NCBI GenBank assembly: GCA_900556975.1
Contig: USQZ01000013.1
Location: 1 to 37,118 of the forward strand
Direction: 5' to 3'
From: an uncultured Clostridium sp.
GTDB lineage: Bacteria > Bacillota > Clostridia > TANB77 > CAG-508
Length of the DNA: 37,118 nt
Shown here: one piece after another, positions 15,019 to 22,672 of the stretch
How positions within the stretch are numbered: position 1 is the stretch's first letter
Layout of the letters: the number at the start of each line of letters is the position of its first letter
Notes under the pieces: generated by a model
What the model saw: only the letters and a program-made list of their open reading frames with translations
What the model was told of the DNA's origin: nothing
Databases searched by the model: none
Position numbers and translations under genes: made by a program

Positions 15019-17496
15019 ATGGCGAGAAGATATAGAGAAGAATTTGAAGATTCAGATATTCCTAACTCTGTGAAGAAAATGAGGAATAATAAGAATAAAA
15101 AGAATAATAAAAAAGTTAAGAATGATAAAGAAATACCTGAAAAGAAAAAACATCCAATTTTAAAAAGAATAATTTTAATCTTGATATGTGTGCTTGTGTT
15201 GTTTTTAATAATAAGATTAATAATAAGTACACATAGATGGAAGTCTTTAGCAAAGGATATGCTTTTAAATGAGAATTCAATTGTTTTAGATTCAGATGGG
15301 AACACAATTGCTAGTTTAGGAAGTGAGAAGGGAAAAATAAAAGTTTCTTTAGATCAGGTTCCTGATAATTTGAAAGAAGCATATATTTCAATAGAGGATG
15401 AGAGATATTACTCTCATGGTGGCGTTGATGTTAAAAGAACAGCTGCTGCCATTGGTTCATATATTATACATTTTGGTTCATCATCTTTTGGAGGCAGTAC
15501 GATAACTCAACAGTTAGTTAAAAATATGACTGGTGATTCTTCAGATAAAATTTCAAGAAAAGTTAATGAATGGTGGAGAGCTTCTACTTTGGAAAGTTGT
15601 GCGTCTAAAGAAGAAATTTTGGAGGCGTATTTAAATACTATTTATGTTGGTCCAAATACTTATGGAGTCGAAGCCGGTGCACAATATTATTTTAGTAAAT
15701 CTGTTAAAGATTTATCTTTAGAGGAATGTGCTTTTTTAGCTGGTATAAATCATTCGCCTAATTCATATAATCCGTTTTCGGATAAAACTGATAGTGAGAA
15801 AATTAAGAAAAGAACAAAAGTGGTTTTATCTAAGATGAAGGATTTGAACAAGATTAGTAATGAGGATTACGAAAATGCATGTAGGAATGTTGATAGTGGT
15901 TTAAACTTTAAAAAGGGAACTATTGAAACTGGAAGTGGAGTTTATTCATATCACACTGACGCTTTAATTAATCAAGTAACTGAAGAGATTGCTGATAAAT
16001 ATAAAATTTCTAAAACTTTTGCTAATAATTATTTAGAAAATGCAGGTGCTACAATTCAAGGAACGCAAAATTCTAAAGTTCAGTCTGAAATTGAAAAAGA
16101 GTTTGAAAAGAAGAAATACCAATTAGCTTCTAATACTGGAGGAGATCCTTCACAAGCAGCAATGGTTATAATGGATCACAAAACTGGTCAAGTTGTTGGT
16201 TGTGCAGGTGGACTTGGAAAGAAAACACAATCTAGACCTTTAAATAGAGCTACGCAAAGTGTTAGACAAACAGGTTCAGCTATGAAGCCTATTGCTATAC
16301 TTGCTCCTGCAATTGATAAAGGAATAATTACTTGTGCATCTTTGGTTGATGATACTGAAAAGGATTTCGAAGGAGGTTATCATCCAGAGGATTATAATAA
16401 ACCATTAGGAATGGTTACAGTTAGAAGAGCTGTAGAGTCTTCACAAAATGTACCTTTTGTTGAAATTATGGAAGAGCTTAAACCTAAGAATTCAATTAAG
16501 TATATGAAGAAGATGGGAATCACTACATTAACAGATAAAGATGATAATTTATCTTTGGCATTAGGTGGATTAGATAAAGGAATTAGTCCATTAGAGATGG
16601 CTGGTGCTTATAGTACAATTGCTAATGATGGAGAATACATAGAACCTACTTTTTATACTGAGGTTACAAGAAAGAATGGTAAGAGATTAGTTAAGAATAA
16701 GCAAGAAAAACGTAGAGTTTTTTCTGAGGAAGTAGCTTATGTTTTAAAAGAGTTATTGACTCAACCTGTATTAGGTTCAAAGGGAACAGCAACTTATTGT
16801 AAAATAAATGGAGTTGATGTTGCTGCTAAGACTGGAACTACTGATGAAAACTATGATAGATGGTTATGTGGATTTACACCATACTATACAGCAACATGTT
16901 GGTATGGATATGATAAAAATGAGACAGTTAATTTCAATAAAAAGAATCCAGCTGGTTTGATATGGGCAAATGTTATGACAAGGATTCATTCTGGTTTGAC
17001 AGCTGCTACATTTGAAAGACCATCAAAGGTTGAAGTTGCAACAATATGTAATGTGAGTGGAGAGAAGGCTACTACAGGTTGTACAGATACATATACAGAG
17101 TTTTTTGTAAAAGGAACTGTGCCTAGAGATTGTGAGATTCATGTTGGTACACCAATTGTTGTTGATGAAAGATCAACATATAGAAATAATTCTGGAACTA
17201 TAAATGGAACAGATAAAGAAATTGATGCTGAAGAGCCACAAAGAGATAATTGGCCAAGTTCAGGAAATACTACTTCAACAGAAAATGTTGTTAGAAATGA
17301 AGTTTCGAATAAAGTAGAGAATAAGACTAATACTACTAATTCAACTAATACTTCGAATACGGTTCAAAATACTAATAATGTTGTAGAGAATAGAAATGAG
17401 ACAGTAACACCAAGTGCATCTCCAAGTACTACTCCTAAGCAAACAGTGAAACCTACAAATGAAGTTGGAACAAGTACAGAGGTAGAGAAACCATAA
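15019..17496 (+). CDS. Class A penicillin-binding protein (transglycosylase/transpeptidase)
   Basis: A bifunctional peptidoglycan synthase of 825 residues. A lysine-rich cytoplasmic tail (1-49) precedes one TM segment (about 50-70). The GT51 glycosyltransferase domain has EDERYYSHGG (126-135, catalytic Glu) and GGSTITQQLVKN (158-169). The transpeptidase has the SxxK motif S420-A-M-K423, SxN at S475-Q-N477 and KTGTT at 604-608. The C-terminus (about 735-825) is a low-complexity, disordered Asn/Thr/Ser/Pro tail, probably wall-spanning. I choose ATG 15019, 8 bases after AGAAGG; the upstream GTG (15010) and ATG (15013) overlap or crowd the SD. It is monocistronic with promoter and strong terminator. 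PBP1a/PonA-type role in septal or lateral wall synthesis is expected. Confidence 0.95.
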   Translation: MARRYREEFEDSDIPNSVKKMRNNKNKKNNKKVKNDKEIPEKKKHPILKRIILILICVLVLFLIIRLIISTHRWKSLAKDMLLNENSIVLDSDGNTIASLGSEKGKIKVSLDQVPDNLKEAYISIEDERYYSHGGVDVKRTAAAIGSYIIHFGSSSFGGSTITQQLVKNMTGDSSDKISRKVNEWWRASTLESCASKEEILEAYLNTIYVGPNTYGVEAGAQYYFSKSVKDLSLEECAFLAGINHSPNSYNPFSDKTDSEKIKKRTKVVLSKMKDLNKISNEDYENACRNVDSGLNFKKGTIETGSGVYSYHTDALINQVTEEIADKYKISKTFANNYLENAGATIQGTQNSKVQSEIEKEFEKKKYQLASNTGGDPSQAAMVIMDHKTGQVVGCAGGLGKKTQSRPLNRATQSVRQTGSAMKPIAILAPAIDKGIITCASLVDDTEKDFEGGYHPEDYNKPLGMVTVRRAVESSQNVPFVEIMEELKPKNSIKYMKKMGITTLTDKDDNLSLALGGLDKGISPLEMAGAYSTIANDGEYIEPTFYTEVTRKNGKRLVKNKQEKRRVFSEEVAYVLKELLTQPVLGSKGTATYCKINGVDVAAKTGTTDENYDRWLCGFTPYYTATCWYGYDKNETVNFNKKNPAGLIWANVMTRIHSGLTAATFERPSKVEVATICNVSGEKATTGCTDTYTEFFVKGTVPRDCEIHVGTPIVVDERSTYRNNSGTINGTDKEIDAEEPQRDNWPSSGNTTSTENVVRNEVSNKVENKTNTTNSTNTSNTVQNTNNVVENRNETVTPSASPSTTPKQTVKPTNEVGTSTEVEKP

Positions 17497-17549
17497 TAAA
17501 GGCATTTTTATAAAAATGTATAATAAAAAATTTAAGAAATAAAATGTAA

Positions 17550-17580
17550 AAAGCTCGCACTAGTGTGTGCGAGCTTTTTT
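17550..17580. terminator. Bidirectional terminator after the PBP gene
   Basis: aaagctcgcac (17550-17560) pairs with gtgcgagcttt (17567-17577), a stem of 11 bp followed by T on plus and by tttttac on minus. It can also end the tiny minus-strand gene at 17639. Confidence 0.9.
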
Positions 17581-17597
17581 GGCGTGTACCGATACCG

Positions 17598-17639
17598 TCA
17601 TTCCACAGATATGGTAATTTCTCTTTCTTTTTTACTCAT
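17598..17639 (-). CDS. 13-codon micro-ORF with full expression signals
   Basis: On the minus strand ATG (17639) has AAGGAGG (17647-17653) 9 bases upstream and encodes MSKKEREITISVE before TGA. Upstream is a plausible promoter (ATTACA, 17 bases, TATAAT at 17707-17712, by eye) and a palindromic agtata...tatact. Downstream is the bidirectional terminator. The peptide looks like the first strand of a ribbon-helix-helix (Arc/MetJ) repressor or antitoxin; compare the start of the protein at 31705, MSKKDELKQITCTLEKD. It may be a truncated relic, a leader peptide, or a genuine small protein. The rest of the 17581-17979 gap holds only this unit and the promoter of the next plus-strand gene. Confidence 0.4.
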   Translation of the reverse strand: MSKKEREITISVE

Positions 17640-17835
17640 ATTGCGATTCCTCCTTATGCTAAGAAACAAACAGATACACTAGTAGTATAATAATATACTG
17701 ATGGTATTATAACATACTTTGTAAAAAATGTAATATTATGTATTATTGATTGAAATTTTAGTTTAATATTATGGGAAAATTTTTGAAAAAATGTATGCTT
17801 ACTTGAAAAATGTTGAAATATCAAGTGCTTAGATG

Positions 17836-17864
17836 TTGCTTTTTTATGTAAAGTATGGTAAAAT
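17836..17864 (+). promoter_or_regulatory. Promoter of the four-TM protein gene
   Basis: TTGCTT (17836-17841), 17-base spacer, TAAAAT (17859-17864). This leaves a leader of about 110 bases, as with other solitary genes here. Confidence 0.5.
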
Positions 17865-17979
17865 AAATTCGATTCACATTGTTATAATTTTATTAATTTC
17901 TTTATTCCTAACAGAAATGTTAGTTGAATATAGATGTAACTTGTAGACCATCTATCTATTATTATAGGAGGAAAAAAAT

Positions 17980-18807
17980 ATGTTAGTATCCATCTTATTA
18001 TCTATTTTTTGGGCTTTGTGTTCAACAGTTCTGGTGTTACCATGGTTTTGGAAGTCATTAATCAGGCGGAAAACTATTGTTGGTAACAAAGAATATCGCG
18101 GAATAGACGAAGGGAAAAAGAATCTGAGGGATTTTATTCTTTATCAGATTTTTGCTTTTGGAGTAACTTTTTTTTCTAGCTGGACGCTTTATAAAGATGC
18201 AGGTGTTACACGTACATTAATAGGTGCCGTTGTTCCTTTTTGCTTGGTTTGTGTTTTTCAAGTCATAACCATGTCAATTGGTTGGAATAATAATGTTGAG
18301 CTAAAATCTCGTATTATTGGTGTAGCTGCTGTTTTGCTTATCATTGTTTCAGCAATTAACTCTTATACAGGGTATTGCCTTGATGTAGAGGGAGTTGAGG
18401 AGGAAAGCGCTGAAGAGCTTCCGCTTACAGTTACTGTAGATAACATTGAACAACTTGTTCCATCTAATGATAGTATTAAATATTTGTTTGATGTAACAAG
18501 TGTAGAGGGACCATTGTATATGGGTGATAAGTATGTGTATATCACATCTTCACCGGATGGTATTGTTATACTTGATAAAGCTAATGGCAAAGTAGCAAAT
18601 TTCTTTAAAACGGATTATGATTTCTTACAGCTGAGAAACGAATATCCTTTTAACATTATTAGGAAAGCGGGTATCGTTGTAACGGATGATAATATTCCGT
18701 ATAAGAGATACGCAGTTGTAGCGAAAAAGTCTATTATTGCTAAGCCGGTATTAGACAAGTATGTTTACCAAAACATGCTGACGGGAGAAGTTACAGAAGC
18801 GATCTAA
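17980..18807 (+). CDS. Four-TM protein with C-terminal extracytoplasmic domain, unknown function
   Basis: A 275-residue membrane protein. Predicted TM segments are at about 3-25, 51-69, 79-100 and 109-127, with a cytoplasmic loop rich in charges (LIRRKTIVGNKEYRGIDEGKKN) between the first two. Residues about 130-275 form a single soluble domain, probably outside, with alternating beta strands and the stretch YVYITSSPDGIVILDKANGKV. I do not recognise the family. AGGAGG precedes the ATG. The gene is solitary with its own promoter and a perfect terminator, and one stretch near 18361-18420 reaches about 48% GC, well above neighbours such as the PBP gene. Confidence 0.75.
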   Translation: MLVSILLSIFWALCSTVLVLPWFWKSLIRRKTIVGNKEYRGIDEGKKNLRDFILYQIFAFGVTFFSSWTLYKDAGVTRTLIGAVVPFCLVCVFQVITMSIGWNNNVELKSRIIGVAAVLLIIVSAINSYTGYCLDVEGVEEESAEELPLTVTVDNIEQLVPSNDSIKYLFDVTSVEGPLYMGDKYVYITSSPDGIVILDKANGKVANFFKTDYDFLQLRNEYPFNIIRKAGIVVTDDNIPYKRYAVVAKKSIIAKPVLDKYVYQNMLTGEVTEAI

Positions 18808-18813
18808 CTAATA

Positions 18814-18842
18814 AAAGAGCCTGGTATATTGCCAGGCTCTTT
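18814..18842 (+). terminator. Terminator of the four-TM protein gene
   Basis: aaagagcctgg (18814-18824) and ccaggctcttt (18832-18842) form a perfect 11-bp stem with a 7-base loop. Confidence 0.9.
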
Positions 18843-18981
18843 GTTGGTGCAAGCAATGTAGATATCTACAACTTTTTTCGCACACTTAACGATTGATACA
18901 AATATCAATCAATTCATTGTCTTTACTTCAACATAAAGTTTATAAAATTTCAAGTAGTTTTGAAAAAATACTCTTTGTTAA

Positions 18982-19026
18982 TTGAAAAATGTATCAATTT
19001 ATGATACTATCTATTTGTACAAATAG
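18982..19026 (+). promoter_or_regulatory. Nitroreductase promoter with HxlR/YodB-type operator
   Basis: TTGAAA (18982-18987), 17-base spacer, TACTAT (19005-19010). It abuts the perfect 16-bp palindrome CTATTTGTACAAATAG (19011-19026) at the expected transcription start. The TACTAT...TTTGTA...TAGTA pattern resembles operators of redox-sensing DUF24/HxlR repressors such as B. subtilis YodB, which controls the nitroreductase gene yodC. A second small repeat, gtatca/tgatac, overlaps the spacer. Confidence 0.6.
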
Positions 19027-19049
19027 TAATTTGTTGAAATAGAGGAAAT

Positions 19050-19571
19050 ATGGATTTTTTAGAATTAGTAGAGAATAGATATTCTTGTAGAAGTTTTTCT
19101 ACAAAAGAAGTGGAAAAAGAAAAAATAGAAAAAATTTTAAAAGCTGCAAAATTAGCTCCAACAGCTAGAAACTTACAACCACAAAGAATATTAGTATTAA
19201 CACAGAAGGAACAATTAGAAAAATTAAAGGGTTGCACATCATATGGCTGGAATGCACCAGTTATCATGATACTTTTTTATGATAAATCAGTTTCTTATAA
19301 AAGAGATAAATATGATAATAAAGAATTTGGAGATATTGACGGCAGTATTGTAGCTACACACATGATTCTAGAAGCACAAAACCTAGGATTAGGAACAACT
19401 TGGATTGGTTCTTTTGATCCAAATAAGTTACTTGAAATTTACGAAATACCTAGAAATTTAATACCTGTTGCAATACTACCAATTGGATATCCTTCAGTAG
19501 AAGCCAAGCCAAGTAAATTACATTTTGAAAGAAATGAAATTGCTAATTTTGTTTATTGGAATAAAATTTAG
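19050..19571 (+). CDS. Nitroreductase-family flavoprotein
   Basis: A 173-residue FMN-dependent oxidoreductase of the nitroreductase fold. Visible are the N-terminal FMN-phosphate motif RYSCRSFSTKEV (residues 9-20), APTARNLQPQRILVL (36-50) and the C-terminal GLGTTWIGSFDP (about 114-125) with LPIGYPSVEAKP. Typical substrates are quinones and nitroaromatics, using NAD(P)H; the physiological role is usually detoxification. GAGG precedes the ATG. A palindromic operator lies at the transcription start, and the remains of an HxlR-type regulator lie just downstream on the opposite strand, so the pair resembles B. subtilis yodC-yodB. With the regulator decayed, expression may now be constitutive or controlled by another family member. 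Confidence 0.92.
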   Translation: MDFLELVENRYSCRSFSTKEVEKEKIEKILKAAKLAPTARNLQPQRILVLTQKEQLEKLKGCTSYGWNAPVIMILFYDKSVSYKRDKYDNKEFGDIDGSIVATHMILEAQNLGLGTTWIGSFDPNKLLEIYEIPRNLIPVAILPIGYPSVEAKPSKLHFERNEIANFVYWNKI

Positions 19572-19584
19572 TGATAAATAAGAT

Positions 19585-19619
19585 AAAAAATACATTGAAT
19601 CTAATCAATGTATTTTTTT
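19585..19619. terminator. Terminator after the nitroreductase gene
   Basis: aaaaaatacattga (19585-19598) pairs with tcaatgtattttttt (19605-19619). It works on either strand and overlaps the stop of the HxlR relic. Confidence 0.9.
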
Positions 19620-19785
19620 ATGGAATATACTTAAATCCCCATTTAGAAATAGCGTAGAAAACCTGTAATAAATCTTTGCCTTTTTCAGTAAGTGAATACT
19701 CAACATGAGGTGGTATTTCATAAATTGTTCTCTTTTTACTAAACCATCTTTTTCAAGTTTACTGATTGATTTTCGTATTTCTCTG
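19618..19785 (-). pseudogene. HxlR-family transcriptional regulator, truncated and frameshifted
   Basis: The minus strand encodes the C-terminal half of an HxlR (DUF24) winged-helix regulator. One frame reads REIRKSISKLEKDGLV; after a one-base deletion, best explained by loss of an A from a run of A, the next frame reads KKRTIYEIPPHVEYSLTEKG, then KDLLQVFYAISKWGF and a stop. The PPHVEYSLTEKG and WG motifs are diagnostic. The N-terminal part, including the redox Cys and most of the helix-turn-helix, is missing, and a TAG lies in frame just upstream. What remains ends about 30 bases from tRNA-Arg. It was presumably the regulator of the adjacent nitroreductase gene. Confidence 0.8.
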
Positions 19786-19813
19786 TTCTATAAAGTTCGA
19801 ACAGATACATCGT

Positions 19814-19890
<77 letters not shown>

Positions 19891-19908
19891 AAGACTTATA
19901 ACACAATA

Positions 19909-19937
19909 ATTATAGCAACTTTTATATAAGATTTCAA
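19909..19937 (-). promoter_or_regulatory. Promoter of tRNA-Arg(ACG)
   Basis: On the minus strand: TTGAAA (19932-19937), 17 bases, TATAAT (19909-19914), 19 bases before the tRNA 5' end. Confidence 0.7.
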
Positions 19938-20025
19938 GGATAAAATGAAAAAATGTGAAAATGTATTGATAAATTTGAAAATATGTTATAATTAAATTGA
20001 TTTATAATTTAATTAAGAGGTAAAT

Positions 20026-21183
20026 ATGGGATTAATAAGAAAAATTATTAATAGAATAACTAAAAAACGTGATATTTTGATGCTTGATGAGGCTAAATAT
20101 AAAGATTTAGTTGCTTCTGATAAGATAGAATCTATAATATCTAATATGCCATCTGATTTATCAAATTTGGAAAAGGCATATTATGTTTATACTGAGCTTG
20201 GAAAGGTTGTGTCAGAAAATCCAGAATTTGTATTTACTGATAGAGCGGGCAAAGAAACACATTATAATGATCAGATGGATACTGAATTTTATGGAATATG
20301 TAAATCAATTTCAGAATTGTATGTTTCTGTTTTGAAAGATAAGAGAATTGGAATTAAGGCAGAATTAGTGAAAAAGTCTCCTAATAGTCCAATTACTCAT
20401 GTTGATACAGTTTTAAAAGTTGATGGAAAATATTATATAGCAAATTTGATAAGTGATTTGTCAAAGATAAAGTCTTCAAGAAGAATTGATAGTTTTGGAG
20501 CTGGTTTAGAAAGATTTGACCGTAATCCAAAAATGAAAGATGATTATGAAGAATTTGTAAAAAAATTAGAGAAGAGATTTGGAAAATTTGCTACATTAAC
20601 GAGAGAACAAAGAGAAGAGATGGATGCTAAATTAGGCTATAGTTATTTGCCACAGGTTTCAAAAGATGAATCAAATGAGCTATCAAATAGAGGGTTATAT
20701 ACAGAGGATGTTATAGAATTGCTTAGAAAAGATATGCAGAATCCGGAGAGTTTTAAGAAGTATGTTTTGCATGATAAGGACGTGCCAAAAAAGGAGCATT
20801 TAAAATATAAACTAAAATATATTTTGGATAATATTAATAAATATACAGATTATACAGCTGATATGAATTATTTGGAGAATATAAGGTATTATATATATGT
20901 TGCAAAAAAATTACTTCCTTCTGATGAGCTTAATAGAATTAATACTTATGTTGCAACTATTGATGATGATAAAAGAAATGTGGTTTCAATTTTTAAGGTG
21001 AGTCCAAATGAAAAAGACGGATTAAATGATTATTTCATGTATTCTAAAGAAGATAAAAAATATAATGAAGTTTCTCAAATAGAGATGAATGATTTTTTAA
21101 ATAGTTTAAGTGGAAGAAATGTAAAAATTATTGGAGAGTTTGATAGATATCGTCCAATGCCACTAAGTGAATTAGAAAGATAA
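20026..21183 (+). CDS. Transglutaminase-like (papain-fold) protein, function unknown
   Basis: A 385-residue cytoplasmic protein without signal peptide. Residues about 45-150 look like a transglutaminase/protease-like core: the nucleophile motif YGICKSISELYV (C92), then ITHVDTVLKVDGKYYIANL with H125 and an Asn or Asp (N140 or D144) where the third catalytic residue belongs. The C-terminal half (about 190-385) is helical and charged, ending FDRYRPMPLSELER. Family members include proteases and amide-modifying enzymes; I cannot assign a substrate. The start ATG has AAGAGG; an extended -10, TGTTATAAT (19983-19991), lies about 35 bases upstream. A degenerate second copy of its last 20 codons lies downstream (21220-21282). 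Confidence 0.75.
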   Translation: MGLIRKIINRITKKRDILMLDEAKYKDLVASDKIESIISNMPSDLSNLEKAYYVYTELGKVVSENPEFVFTDRAGKETHYNDQMDTEFYGICKSISELYVSVLKDKRIGIKAELVKKSPNSPITHVDTVLKVDGKYYIANLISDLSKIKSSRRIDSFGAGLERFDRNPKMKDDYEEFVKKLEKRFGKFATLTREQREEMDAKLGYSYLPQVSKDESNELSNRGLYTEDVIELLRKDMQNPESFKKYVLHDKDVPKKEHLKYKLKYILDNINKYTDYTADMNYLENIRYYIYVAKKLLPSDELNRINTYVATIDDDKRNVVSIFKVSPNEKDGLNDYFMYSKEDKKYNEVSQIEMNDFLNSLSGRNVKIIGEFDRYRPMPLSELER

Positions 21184-21219
21184 AGAAAAAAAGAGAATAA
21201 TGGATAAAAAGAAAGGGAT

Positions 21220-21282
21220 GCAAGAATTATTGAAAATTTTGATAGATATGTTTTCAAATTATTAATTGAATTAGAAAGATAA
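21220..21282 (+). pseudogene. Fossil C-terminal tail of a lost tandem paralogue
   Basis: In frame this reads ARIIENFDRYVFKLLIELER plus stop, against NVKIIGEFDRYRPMPLSELER plus stop at the end of the intact gene upstream. At DNA level tttgatagatat and the final tgaattagaaagataaagaaaaa are preserved. It has no start and no upstream reading frame of its own. The simplest explanation is a tandem duplication whose second copy was deleted to its last 20 codons. Confidence 0.7.
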
Positions 21283-21287
21283 AGAAA

Positions 21288-21315
21288 AAGAGGACTTATT
21301 TAAATAAGTCCTCTT
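21288..21315 (-). terminator. Terminator of the HU gene
   Basis: A perfect 28-base palindrome: 14-base arms running aagaggacttattt and its complement, followed on the minus strand by tttctttt. It lies 5 bases beyond the HU stop. Confidence 0.9.
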
Positions 21316-21320
21316 AAAAA

Positions 21321-21596
21321 TTATTTATTAACTTTTTCTTTCAATGCTTTTCCAGGTTTGAAAGCAGGTACTGTTGAAGCAGCTATTTTTAGTTCTTCAC
21401 CAGTTTGTGGGTTTCTACCTGTTCTTGCAGCTCTTTCTCTTGTTTCGAATGTTCCGAAACCGATTAATTGAACTGAATCTTTATTTTCTAAAGCTCCAGA
21501 TACTACGTTTACAAAAGAGTTTACTGTAGCTTCTGTATCTTTTTTTGAAAGACCTGTTTCGTTAGCGATTGCGCTTATTAAATCAGCTTTATTCAT
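21321..21596 (-). CDS. hup: HU DNA-binding protein
   Basis: A 91-residue histone-like nucleoid protein, the normal length for bacterial HU. The DNA-binding arm signature GFGTFETRERAARTGRNPQT (47-66) and the terminal AFKPGKALKEKV are intact. The N-terminal helices begin MNKADLISAIANETGLSKKD. It acts as a homodimer that bends and wraps DNA. The ATG follows AAAGGAGGGAGATTTTAAG. The promoter on the minus strand is TTGACG-17-TAAAGT (21630-21658). It is divergent from the GIY-YIG gene and is followed at once by a strong terminator, as expected for a highly expressed monocistronic gene. Confidence 0.98.
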   Translation of the reverse strand: MNKADLISAIANETGLSKKDTEATVNSFVNVVSGALENKDSVQLIGFGTFETRERAARTGRNPQTGEELKIAASTVPAFKPGKALKEKVNK

Positions 21597-21676
21597 CTTA
21601 AAATCTCCCTCCTTTTTTAGTATATATAAACTTTAGCAAATAATACTTTAATCGTCAAGCTTTTATGTGAAAAATT

Positions 21677-21705
21677 TTGAGGAAAAAATTTTGATATGAT
21701 ATAAT
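21677..21705 (+). promoter_or_regulatory. Promoter of the GIY-YIG gene
   Basis: TTGAGG (21677-21682), 17-base spacer, TATAAT (21700-21705), about 30 bases before the start codon. Confidence 0.65.
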
Positions 21706-21735
21706 GGGGAAAATGTTAATGGCAAGGAGAACGTG

Positions 21736-22065
21736 ATGTTTTATTATACTTATATGGTTAGGTGCGAGGATAATTCGTTATATACGGGTATGACTAGTGA
21801 TTTGGAGAAGAGGATTAATGAGCATATTTCAAAGGCTAAGAATGGCGCAAAATATACTAAATCACATAATGCGGTTAAATTAGAAATTGCATGGAGATGC
21901 AAGGAGAAGTCTTTAGCGTGTAAATTAGAATATCAGCTAAAACAGCTTAATAAAAAACAAAAGGAAAAAATTGTTTCAGGAGAGCGAATATCCACATATT
22001 TAGCAGGAAAAGTGGATTGTAGAAGGTATAGAATTGAAAAAATAAAAAACAACTCTCTTTGTTAG
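21736..22065 (+). CDS. GIY-YIG domain protein (UPF0213/YhbQ-like)
   Basis: A 109-residue single-domain GIY-YIG nuclease-fold protein. The two signature strands appear as YTYMVRC (residues 4-10) and SLYTGMTSDLEKRINEH (about 14-30) with the catalytic Arg in LEKRINEH and the later Glu in KLEYQLKQL. The size and NGAKYTKSH segment match the YhbQ/UPF0213 group, whose cellular role is poorly defined but probably involves DNA repair or metabolism. ATG 21736 is preferred to GTG 21733 because AAGGAG is then 6 bases upstream. The final codons are part of the terminator stem. Confidence 0.93.
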   Translation: MFYYTYMVRCEDNSLYTGMTSDLEKRINEHISKAKNGAKYTKSHNAVKLEIAWRCKEKSLACKLEYQLKQLNKKQKEKIVSGERISTYLAGKVDCRRYRIEKIKNNSLC

Positions 22066-22095
22066 GGTAAATTTAGCAAGGAGAGTTATTTTTTT
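22051..22095 (+). terminator. Terminator overlapping the GIY-YIG stop
   Basis: aactctctttg (22051-22061) pairs with caaggagagtt (22077-22087), then attttttta. The first arm lies inside the coding sequence. Confidence 0.85.
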
Positions 22096-22195
22096 ATTGA
22101 AAAGTTCTTTGAAATTTCTAATAAAGAACCTTATTTTGCATTTCTTTGGTGTGAATAAAGATGTGGATTTATAAAAGCTATAATGAATGCAAATG

Positions 22196-22672
22196 TTAAT
22201 AAGGACCTTTAAAGATGTTTATAATTTTTTTAAAAAATTTTATAATGATATTTTCTTTAGGAATGGGTGTTAAATTTGTGTTTGAAGAAGTTTCGCTTAG
22301 ATTTTTTTCTTTTTTTATTCTATCAGTTGTATGTGAAAGTTCTGTATGTGCAATTGTATTTACATATTCGTTGTTTTGAAAGTTATCATATTTTGACTGT
22401 TTTATTAAATCTTTTTCTGCTAGATATTTTTTTTCTTCGTCTGTTGCCCAGTAGCTACGATAAATCAATGATAGAATTGCTGATGTTTCATATAGTAATG
22501 TTTGTTTGTCAATATCCACATTGAAATCAATATTACTTTTATAACTTTTATTCATGTTTTCATGAATAAATTCTATAAAATTTTCTGGTAGTTTATTTAA
22601 CAATTCATCATCAGTATTTTCTAGGATATCAGAAACTTCTTTTAATGCATTTGCGTATGTACTATTTATCAT
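22196..22672 (-). CDS. Small protein coupled to the amidoligase, amphipathic C-terminus
   Basis: A 158-residue protein. Residues 1-90 are a helical domain that I have a general sense of having seen in Clostridia as a hypothetical family: PENFIEFIHENMNKSYKSNI, then DKQTLLYETSAILSLIYRSY followed by WATDEEKKYL. Residues 90-135 are polar and probably disordered. The last 17 residues, IIIKFFKKIINIFKGPY, form a basic amphipathic helix likely to lie on the membrane. The ATG is preceded by AAAGGAGA, which lies inside the amidoligase coding sequence, and the two frames overlap by 11 bases, so translation is probably coupled. It may be a partner or substrate of the amidoligase; that is inference. Confidence 0.75.
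   Translation of the reverse strand: MINSTYANALKEVSDILENTDDELLNKLPENFIEFIHENMNKSYKSNIDFNVDIDKQTLLYETSAILSLIYRSYWATDEEKKYLAEKDLIKQSKYDNFQNNEYVNTIAHTELSHTTDRIKKEKNLSETSSNTNLTPIPKENIIIKFFKKIINIFKGPY

Noticed and set aside
15000..15305. Minus-strand frames opposite the PBP N-terminus
   Set aside because: Phe/Leu-rich product arises from the complement of Lys/Asn codons in the PBP basic tail; no expression signals.
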